Assembly: GCA_023431345.1 (NCBI GenBank)
Contig: JAEYWK010000008.1
Location: 1 to 41,142, forward strand
Direction of reading: 5' to 3'
Length of the DNA stretch: 41,142 nt
Source of the DNA: Pseudomonadota bacterium
GTDB taxonomy: Bacteria > Myxococcota_A > Polyangia > Polyangiales > Polyangiaceae
Position 1 is the stretch's first letter; each line of letters opens with the position of its first letter. The position numbers and the translations under genes were made by a program. The notes beneath the pieces are model-generated. The model had not been told where the DNA came from, made no database searches, and worked only from the letters and a program-made list of their open reading frames with translations. Below are positions 7,342 to 13,834 of this stretch, in pieces.

Positions 7342-9051
7342 TCAGCGTGTGGCGCGGCGGCGTAGACCGAGCAGCCCGAACGCCGCGGCGACGAGCAGCG
7401 CCGCGGAGCCCCGCGCTCCCTGACCGACGACCGCGCAGGCGCAGCCCGCGTCGGCATCGGCGCCATTCGTGGCGGAGCCCGCGCTGCCGAGGGGGGAGTC
7501 GCCGATGGCGCTCGAGCCGCCGGTATCGCCGCTCGGCGCGCCGGCGACGTTGGTGCCGCCGCTGGCGTTCGTGCCACCGACGTTGGCGTCGCCGCTCGCG
7601 TTCGTGCCGCCGCTGGCGTTCGTGCCACCGACGTTGCTGCCGCCGGCGTCCGTGCCGGCGCTCGGACTGCCGCCCTCGGCTACGGTGCCCGGGCTGCCGC
7701 CTGCAGCTGTGCCGCCACCGCCGCTGCCGCCCCCAGGCGCGTCGGCGCCGAGCTCATACGCGCCCAAGTCCGGGGCGGCGCCCACGAAATCCAGGCCCAC
7801 GTCGACGCCCTTGTCGACCAGCTTGCTGCCTGGTTTCAGCTTCAAGAAGTCGGTCGCGGGCAGGGCGCCGTTCTCTTGCCGAGGCCCCATGCAGTCCGCG
7901 TCGGAGGTGCTCGCGAAGTCACCGTCGGCGGCGGTGATGCTCAGATCCCAAGTGTTCGACTTGGTGTCCACGCCCTCCATGTTGGTGTTCTTGTTCGGAG
8001 CGCCGATGTTGTTTCGCATGATGTGAACGAGATCACCCGTCAACGTGATCTTGACGTTCGCGTCGTCGGGCGAGCTCGCCAGCATGTTGTAGGCGACGCC
8101 GTTGTCGTAAGAGGTGTTGTTGTGCCACGTGTTTCCGCCCGACGAGTGGTTGGCGTAGAAGCCGGCGGCGGTGTTCTTCCAAGCGACGCAGTTGCGCACG
8201 AGGTGACGAACCCCTTTCTTGCTGCTGCCCGCTTTGAAGCCGTTGCCGTTGCCGCTCGAGGGCTTCTTGGTGCCCTGGTTGGCGAGGCCGTTGGCTTGGG
8301 CCCAGCTGTGCTCGGTGATCACCGGCACCTCCTGGGAAATGAAGTCGTAGCCGTCGTCCGAGTTCCACCACGCGCGGCAGCCTCGGATGATGGTGCTCGG
8401 GCCGCTCTCTTGATAGTGCACGCCGAAGCCATCGCCGTTTTGGCCGTCGCCCTGGCTGCCGTTCTCGTCGTAGTTGTCGTGTGAGTCGCAGTTCAAGATC
8501 AGGTTGCCGCCGTTGCCGCCATCGATGAACAGGCCCGGGCCCATGATGTGATGGATGTCGAGCAGCTCGTAGATGTTGTTGCTGGCCTTGCGGCTGCGCA
8601 CACCCGAGTTCGAGTGAGCTCCGCTGCCCGTCATCTTCACGTTCTTCACCTCCCAGCCCTTGAGGTGCAGCCAGCTGCCGGTGATGGCCACGCCCTCCAC
8701 GTCGGCGGCCGAGTTGGGCGAGACGTAGCTCGCGAAATCGAGCACCGGCTTCTCGCCCTGGTAGGCGAAGAACTTGATGCGCATCGAGTCGGACTGCCCG
8801 CTCTTGGAGAGCTTGAGCTGCTTGCCGACTCGATACGTGCCCCCGCGCAGCCACACCGTGTCACCGGCGCTGGCCGCGTCGTGCCCCTTCTGGATCGTGG
8901 CGAAGGGCGACGCCAGCGTCCCGGGGTTCGAGTCGTTCCCCGTCGGCGCCACGTAGTAGTCGGCCGCCTGCGCACGGCTCGCCGCGAGCAAGCACGTCAG
9001 GGCGCTGAGACCTGCGGCGAGCTTCCGAGACCTCGCTCGCAGCGTCGCCAT
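7342..9051 (-). CDS. Secreted pectate lyase-like protein, polysaccharide lyase family 9, with MYXO-CTERM-like tail
   Basis: The 569-residue precursor begins with a Sec signal (positive MATLRARSRK, hydrophobic core, cut after SRAQA) and continues with YYVAPTGNDSNPGT, the usual start of extracellular right-handed beta-helix proteins. Residues WWNSDDGYDF place Asp-232, Asp-233 and Asp-236, and GNGNGFKAG places Lys-273. These match the calcium site and catalytic lysine of the family-9 lyase Pel9A, so it probably cleaves polygalacturonate by beta-elimination. A Gly/Ala/Ser/Asn-rich linker follows (about 440-530). The C terminus is Cys-Ala-Cys, a hydrophobic helix and LRRRATR, resembling a MYXO-CTERM surface-anchoring signal. 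The start was chosen for the signal peptide. It is divergent from the MarR gene. Confidence 0.88.
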   Translation of the reverse strand: MATLRARSRKLAAGLSALTCLLAASRAQAADYYVAPTGNDSNPGTLASPFATIQKGHDAASAGDTVWLRGGTYRVGKQLKLSKSGQSDSMRIKFFAYQGEKPVLDFASYVSPNSAADVEGVAITGSWLHLKGWEVKNVKMTGSGAHSNSGVRSRKASNNIYELLDIHHIMGPGLFIDGGNGGNLILNCDSHDNYDENGSQGDGQNGDGFGVHYQESGPSTIIRGCRAWWNSDDGYDFISQEVPVITEHSWAQANGLANQGTKKPSSGNGNGFKAGSSKKGVRHLVRNCVAWKNTAAGFYANHSSGGNTWHNNTSYDNGVAYNMLASSPDDANVKITLTGDLVHIMRNNIGAPNKNTNMEGVDTKSNTWDLSITAADGDFASTSDADCMGPRQENGALPATDFLKLKPGSKLVDKGVDVGLDFVGAAPDLGAYELGADAPGGGSGGGGTAAGGSPGTVAEGGSPSAGTDAGGSNVGGTNASGGTNASGDANVGGTNASGGTNVAGAPSGDTGGSSAIGDSPLGSAGSATNGADADAGCACAVVGQGARGSAALLVAAAFGLLGLRRRATR

Positions 9052-9070
9052 CTCAAATCCCCAAGCGCGG

Positions 9071-9087
9071 TCAGAGAGCATCTCTGA
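9071..9087. promoter_or_regulatory. Perfect 7-3-7 palindrome in the pectate lyase leader
   Basis: TCAGAGA-GCA-TCTCTGA, 20 bp upstream of the ATG at 9051. It could be an operator or an RNA hairpin near the ribosome site. No known regulator is assigned. Confidence 0.45.
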
Positions 9088-9240
9088 GGAAAGGGGCGGG
9101 ATCCGCTCCGCTGTGCTTGGATTGCGGCGCTCGACGCTCAGGCGGTGCTTTTGTGGCATCCAGCTGGAAATTTCCTCTAACGCTGCTCGCTGCGACCCCG
9201 ATCGACTCGATAGTCGAGCAAGGCTCTCCGGTCGCAAATT

Positions 9241-9282
9241 GCATGGGCACCCATGCATGTTCTGAATTATATGGGCGCCCAT
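9241..9282. promoter_or_regulatory. Paired palindromic operators, likely for the MarR regulator
   Basis: Two related palindromes are seen: GCATGGGCACCCATGC at 9241-9256 and ATGGGCGCCCAT at 9271-9282, sharing the half-site ATGGGC and spaced 29 bp centre to centre. Between them is the AT-rich stretch TCTGAATTAT. The second palindrome overlaps the ATG of the marR gene. An AATTAT -10-like element at 9265-9270 would put transcription start close to that ATG. Self-repression by MarR is the natural reading; control of the divergent pectate lyase gene is possible. Confidence 0.7.
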
Positions 9283-9814
9283 GCGATCTCGAAGTGCTCC
9301 CGCGTCCGCGACGCTCGCGCTCGACCACCTGCGCCGTATCGTGCAGGCGCTGCGCGAGTCGTCGCGCGCTTCCGAGCGCGCTTTGGGGGTGAGCGGCGCT
9401 CAGCTCTTCGTCCTTCGAACGCTGGACAAGACGCGCGGCGCGCTCTCGCTCAACGAGCTCGCGCTGCGCACGCACACGCACCAAAGCACCGTGTCGGTGG
9501 TAGTGAAGCGGCTCGTCGCGCAGGGGCTGGTCGTGAGCCGAGCCGCCGCGGCCGACCGGCGCCGCCTCGAGCTCTTGCTCACGCCGGTCGGGCGCGCGCT
9601 GCTGCGACGCTCGCCGGCGCTGGCGCAGGATCGTCTCGTGGCCGGCCTCGCCGACCTGGGCGAAGACGACCGCGCGACGCTCGCCGCCTCACTCGGCAAG
9701 CTGGTGAGGGCGATGGGCCTAGCCGCCAAGCCGCCGCGCATGTTCTTCGAAGAGCCCAAGCCGGAGGCGAGCGTGGGCGGTCGCCGCCAGCCGCGGAAGG
9801 GGGACCCACGATGA
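9281..9814 (+). CDS. MarR-family transcriptional regulator
   Basis: The 177-residue protein has the MarR winged-helix layout: an N-terminal dimer helix, a recognition region LSLNELALRTHTHQSTVSVVV (residues about 54-74), a wing AAAADRRRLELLLT, and C-terminal helices. The final 25 residues are basic and probably disordered. No Shine-Dalgarno is visible before the ATG and an AT-rich -10-like sequence sits about 10 bp upstream, so the transcript may be leaderless. The stop overlaps the ATG of the ClC gene (ATGA), so the regulator and the transporter are coupled, and MarR probably controls the transporter. Confidence 0.88.
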   Translation: MRSRSAPASATLALDHLRRIVQALRESSRASERALGVSGAQLFVLRTLDKTRGALSLNELALRTHTHQSTVSVVVKRLVAQGLVVSRAAAADRRRLELLLTPVGRALLRRSPALAQDRLVAGLADLGEDDRATLAASLGKLVRAMGLAAKPPRMFFEEPKPEASVGGRRQPRKGDPR

Positions 9815-11577
9815 AGAGCATGCTGGGCCTCGACGGTTCGCCGAGCAACCGCCGCATCGCGCTCATCAGCGCGCTCGCGGTGGGGGTGTCGCTCGTCGCG
9901 GCGCTCGTCGCTCAGGGTTTGACGCACCTGATCTACTTTTTCACCAACCTCGCGTTTTATGGGCGCATCTCTAGCGGGTTCGTTTCGCCGTGGCAGCACC
10001 GTCTCGGACCGCTGGTCGTGGCGGTGCCCGTCGTGGGCGGGCTCGTGGTGGGGCTGATGGCGCGCTTCGGCTCCAAAGCGATTCGCGGTCACGGCATCCC
10101 CGAAGCCATGGAGCAGGTGCTGACGAACAAGAGCCGCATCCCCGCGCGCATCACCGTGCTCAAGCCGCTCTCGGCCGCGGTGTGCATCGGCACCGGAGGC
10201 CCGTTCGGCGCCGAGGGACCAATCATCGCGACCGGTGGGGCTCTCGGCTCTCTGCTGGGACAATATTGGAAGGTCAGCGCGAGCGAGCGCAAAGCGCTGC
10301 TGGCCGCGGGCGCCGCCGCCGGTATGTCGGCCACGTTCGGCAGCCCCGTGTCAGCGGTGCTGCTCGCGATCGAGCTGCTGCTGTTCGAATACCGTCCGTC
10401 GTCGCTGATCCCGGTGGCCCTGGCAGCCGCCACGGCGTGCGGCGTGCGCATCGCGAGCCTCGGCTCCGAGCCGGTCTTCCCCATGCCCGAGCTGTCTCAG
10501 CCGACGGGCGAGGCGCTCGCGCTCTACATCGCGATCGGGGCCGCGGTCGGCGTCGCGTCGGTGCTGGTCACGCGCGCCATCTACAAGGTGGAAGACGCCT
10601 TCGAACGCCTGCCGATCCACTGGATGTGGTGGCCCGCGCTGGGCGGGCTGGTGGTCGGCGCCGTCGGCTACCTCTCGCCGCGCACGCTCGGCGTCGGCTA
10701 CGCGAACATCGAAGACATCGTGGCCGGTCGCATGGCTCTCGGCGCGATCGCCTCGCTGTGCGTGCTCAAGCTCGTGTCCTGGGCGGTTTCGCTGGGCAGC
10801 GGCACCTCGGGGGGCACGCTCGCTCCGCTGTTCACGTTTGGCGGTGGGCTGGGCGCGGGCTTCGGCTTCATGACGCAGTGGCTGCTGCCGGGGGCGCACG
10901 TCGACGTGCGCATCGCGGCCCTGGTGGGGATGGCCGCCATGTTCGCGGGCGCTTCCCGGGCACTGCTGGCGTCGGTCGTGTTCGCGTTCGAGACCACGCG
11001 CCAGCCGATGGGGCTCTTGCCGCTGCTCGGAGGCTGCACGGCGGCCTTCCTGGTCTCGCTGCTGCTGATGCGGCACACCATCATGACCGAGAAGATCGCG
11101 CGCCGCGGCGTGCGCGTGCTCGGCGAATACTCCGCCGATTTCTTGAGCCAGCTGAGCGTCAAGACCTGTGAGAAGGCCGTCGTGACTCTCGACGCAAGCG
11201 CGGCGCTCGAGAGCGTGCGAACGTGGCTCGCGTCGGGCGCGGGCGGCACCAGCCATCAAGGCTTCCCGGTGCTCGACGAGCGCGGTGAGCTCGCCGGTGT
11301 CGTCACTCGCCGCGATTTGTTGGAGGACCGCCCCGGCGCCGCACAGGTGCGCGACATCGTGCAGAGGCCCGCCGTCTTCGTCACCGACGAAGCGTCGCTG
11401 CGCGACGTAGCCGACCTGATGGCGTCGGAGCGCATCGGTCGCCTGCCCGTGCTCGGTCGCGAGCGCGGCCTCGTCGGTATCGTCACGCGCAGCGACTTGA
11501 TCGACGCGCACGTGCACCGCCTCGACGATCACGCACCGCGCCAGCTGCGACGCCTGGGCTCGAAGCCGGCGCACTAG
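9811..11577 (+). CDS. ClC-family chloride channel/transporter with C-terminal CBS pair
   Basis: The 588-residue inner-membrane protein carries the ClC anion-path motifs: GHGIPE (93-98, where the classical protein has GSGIPE), GAEGPII (133-139, containing the gating glutamate Glu-135), and GSGTSGG near residue 330. Two CBS domains occupy roughly residues 450-580 (GFPVLDERGELAGVVTRRDLL and IGRLPVLGRERGLVGIVTRSDL). In the motif FGSPVSAVLLAIELL the position equivalent to the internal proton glutamate of E. coli ClC is Leu-189, and the tyrosine usually found before TEKxARRG is Met. This suggests channel-like or altered coupling. The start overlaps the marR stop and is preceded by GGAAGGGGG. Its stop overlaps the stop of the converging PepSY gene. 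Confidence 0.9.
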   Translation: MKSMLGLDGSPSNRRIALISALAVGVSLVAALVAQGLTHLIYFFTNLAFYGRISSGFVSPWQHRLGPLVVAVPVVGGLVVGLMARFGSKAIRGHGIPEAMEQVLTNKSRIPARITVLKPLSAAVCIGTGGPFGAEGPIIATGGALGSLLGQYWKVSASERKALLAAGAAAGMSATFGSPVSAVLLAIELLLFEYRPSSLIPVALAAATACGVRIASLGSEPVFPMPELSQPTGEALALYIAIGAAVGVASVLVTRAIYKVEDAFERLPIHWMWWPALGGLVVGAVGYLSPRTLGVGYANIEDIVAGRMALGAIASLCVLKLVSWAVSLGSGTSGGTLAPLFTFGGGLGAGFGFMTQWLLPGAHVDVRIAALVGMAAMFAGASRALLASVVFAFETTRQPMGLLPLLGGCTAAFLVSLLLMRHTIMTEKIARRGVRVLGEYSADFLSQLSVKTCEKAVVTLDASAALESVRTWLASGAGGTSHQGFPVLDERGELAGVVTRRDLLEDRPGAAQVRDIVQRPAVFVTDEASLRDVADLMASERIGRLPVLGRERGLVGIVTRSDLIDAHVHRLDDHAPRQLRRLGSKPAH

Positions 11578-12530
11578 TCAGCCGCGCTGGGCGTGAACGA
11601 GAGCTCGGCGCCCGTCGAAAGCATCACGCTCGCACCGAGCACGAGGGCGACTGCGACCACGACCGCGCCCGCCGCGCGAAGCCGGCGCATCTGCCACCAC
11701 ATCACGATGCCGGTCATCGCCCACACCAGCAGCGTCAGCGCCGTGAGATCCGCGAACAGCGCCCAAAAGCGCGTCGCTCCGCCGTGGGGGGGGTAGTGGT
11801 GCTGCATGTGGAGCGCCTCGAGCAGCTCCACGAACGCGCCCGCGCGCGGCGCCGCGGTTGGCTTGCCGCTGAGCTTGCCGGAGCCCAGATCATAGAGAAC
11901 GTTCCACTCCCTGCCGCCGCCGTCGAGCAAGCGAAACGCGAGCTGTGGATGGGTCTTGGGGTTCGGCGCGAGCGGGCCTTGCGTGGCCACGCCCTGTGAC
12001 GCCAGCAGCGGGTCGAGCTTTCGCGCCAGCAGCTTCAAGTCGCGCTCGGGCAAGCGCACTTCGACGTCTGCAAAGGGCGTCGGCTCTGGCGCTGGCGGGT
12101 CGGGGCGCTCGGTGATGGTCGCGCTACCTTCCGACAGGCTGATGATGAGGGCTTGGCGGCCGCCCGGAGCCGGCGCGGCGAACATCGGAAATCCCGTGAA
12201 TCGAGCGCCGGCGTCGGGGCTGAGCCGGTACTCGGCGCCGCTCTCGAGGAGCTCGCGAACCACGTCGTTCGCGAGCTCCTCGGCGCTCCAAGGCTCGAAC
12301 CCGGTAGCGCGCTTGACCTCGTCGGCGGTAGCCCGCTTCACCGCCAAACCACGCCCGACGGTCGGATGATTGAAGGACAGCCCCGTGATCGCGAACAACA
12401 GCACGAACGGCCACATGAGCAGTCCGAGGTAGAGATGCGCGCGGCGCAGGAGCCGGAAGATGACCTGGCGCTTCGTGGGCGCGGGGCTCCGCGTCGACGC
12501 CCCGGGCCCTGGCGAAGTGGGCGTGCTCAC
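11574..12530 (-). CDS. PepSY-type inner membrane protein, probable ferric-siderophore reductase (XusC/PiuB-like)
   Basis: The 318-residue protein has three hydrophobic helices: residues about 29-50 (LYLGLLMWPFVLLFAITGLS), about 255-280 (FWALFADLTALTLLVWAMTG) and a final one (about 287-306). A large periplasmic domain lies between the first two. Conserved-type histidines sit at the membrane edges (RRAHLYLG, FNHPT, LHMQHHYPPHG), as in PepSY-associated TM proteins implicated in releasing iron from siderophores by reduction. The GTG start overlaps the stop of the lipoprotein gene, so it is the third gene of the receptor operon. The reductase role is family inference, not shown here. Confidence 0.82.
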   Translation of the reverse strand: MSTPTSPGPGASTRSPAPTKRQVIFRLLRRAHLYLGLLMWPFVLLFAITGLSFNHPTVGRGLAVKRATADEVKRATGFEPWSAEELANDVVRELLESGAEYRLSPDAGARFTGFPMFAAPAPGGRQALIISLSEGSATITERPDPPAPEPTPFADVEVRLPERDLKLLARKLDPLLASQGVATQGPLAPNPKTHPQLAFRLLDGGGREWNVLYDLGSGKLSGKPTAAPRAGAFVELLEALHMQHHYPPHGGATRFWALFADLTALTLLVWAMTGIVMWWQMRRLRAAGAVVVAVALVLGASVMLSTGAELSFTPSAAD

Positions 12531-13822
12531 TTGAGCTTGACGGCCGAGAAGACCAGGCCGACAACGGTGATGGCGTCGTCGTCTCCCGGACCCCCCTCGG
12601 TGAGCTCGAGGAAGCGGGTCTCCTCGCTGTCGACGAACAACGGCGCGAAGCGACGCGTGCCCAGCTGCAAGGGGAGCACGCTGCCGCCCGCGAGCGCGGC
12701 TCGCTCCAGCTTCTCGACCGCCGGCTCGTCGCCGGGGGTGAGCTTGTACCACTCCCAAGCGGCGACGCTGGCGAGCACGCGCGGGTTGGTCACGCCATCC
12801 GGGATGGCGCTCGCGTCGAGCACTCGCAAAAATGCCTGGTTGCTGGGGCCTACGACCAGGGAGCCAGCGGTGCTGCCCTCGAACAGCGTGCTGAGCTCGA
12901 CCTGGAAGGTCTCGTCGATGCTGCCATCGCTCGTGTCGAGACGCAGCAGGCACGGCTTCGGGTTCGTGGCGTCGAGATGATGCGCGGCGGAGCCGAAGGC
13001 CTCGGTCGCCATGTAAAGGGCGCCATCGCTGAGCACCCCATCGCGCACGTAGCCGCAGCGATTGTCCTCGACGATCTTCACGTCGTCCGTCTTGGTGTCG
13101 ACGATCACGACCGCGAGGCGCGGCGTGACTTTCAAGCCTTCCCGCCAGGCTGCAAACGAGTAGAGCTTGTCACCGTCACGCACCGGCGCGGCCGTGAAGG
13201 AGAGGACCTGATTGTCGGCGGCGAGCCCGGTCAGTGGTACGGCGCCAGTCACCTTCATCGTCTTCGGGTCCCAGACCACGATCTGCGCCGTGGGTCCGTC
13301 GAACCAGTAGGCCTTTTCCTCCGAGATGTACTGGAACTGGCCGCCGTACTCGCCGAACTTAGTCACGCCCATGCCGAGGAAGCTCACGCTGTTCCCACCT
13401 GCGAGCTTGCCTTCCGCGGTCAGCTCGTAGCGCGTGATGGTAGGGGCCAGCTCCCCTGCGATGAACAGCACGCCACCGCTCTCCGGGCCCGTACCCAGCG
13501 CGCGGCCTGCGACCTCGATCACGGCGTCGTCCAGCGTGAGCTCCGTGTCGGCGGTGAGCTCGTTCGTCAGCAGCACGTAGCTCTGATTCTCGGTCTCGCC
13601 GAACACCTGCGTCGTGAGAGCGTAGACGGCGTCGGGCCCTGCGCTGGCGCCGCTGCTCGGCGACGGATTCGAGCGTGCGCCTCCGTCGGTCGCACCCGCC
13701 GTGCTCTTGGTCCCTGCGCTGGCTTGGCCATCGTCCTCATCGTCGTTGCAGCCGCCGAGGGCCAGCAGCAGCGTGGCGCTGCAACCGAGAATGAGTCCGA
13801 GATTTTGCTTGTCTAAGGTCAT
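12527..13822 (-). CDS. Siderophore-locus lipoprotein, DUF4374/XusB-like beta-propeller
   Basis: The 431-residue product has a lipoprotein signal with lipobox LGGC and the lipidated Cys at residue 25, followed by an Asp/Gly/Ser-rich linker. The rest shows repeated beta blades (YALTTQVFGETENQSYVLLT, FDGPTAQIVVWDPKTMKVTG, LAVVIVDTKTDDVKIVEDN, LYMATEAFG), consistent with a seven-bladed propeller. Its position between a TonB-dependent receptor and a PepSY protein matches the Bacteroides xenosiderophore lipoprotein XusB, which binds ferric enterobactin. It likely captures the ferric siderophore at the outer membrane. AGGAGA lies upstream at ideal spacing and overlaps the receptor gene's end, 12 bp away. 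Confidence 0.78.
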   Translation of the reverse strand: MTLDKQNLGLILGCSATLLLALGGCNDDEDDGQASAGTKSTAGATDGGARSNPSPSSGASAGPDAVYALTTQVFGETENQSYVLLTNELTADTELTLDDAVIEVAGRALGTGPESGGVLFIAGELAPTITRYELTAEGKLAGGNSVSFLGMGVTKFGEYGGQFQYISEEKAYWFDGPTAQIVVWDPKTMKVTGAVPLTGLAADNQVLSFTAAPVRDGDKLYSFAAWREGLKVTPRLAVVIVDTKTDDVKIVEDNRCGYVRDGVLSDGALYMATEAFGSAAHHLDATNPKPCLLRLDTSDGSIDETFQVELSTLFEGSTAGSLVVGPSNQAFLRVLDASAIPDGVTNPRVLASVAAWEWYKLTPGDEPAVEKLERAALAGGSVLPLQLGTRRFAPLFVDSEETRFLELTEGGPGDDDAITVVGLVFSAVKLK

Positions 13823-13834
13823 AGTCTTCTCCTG

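Noticed and set aside
8966..9200. A sigma-54 promoter for the pectate lyase gene on the minus strand
   Set aside because: A TGG...GCA pair can be found in the leader but the spacing between the GG and GC is one base too long.
9253..9810. A long plus-strand frame starting at 9253 and running through the MarR region into the ClC gene
   Set aside because: The part before 9811 is arginine/alanine-rich with no motif and overlaps the MarR gene in another frame, which has a clear family match. The ClC start at 9811 has a ribosome site and an ATGA overlap.
10351..11574. A 407-residue minus-strand frame opposite the ClC gene
   Set aside because: No recognisable motif and a biased composition; the plus strand encodes ClC and CBS domains.
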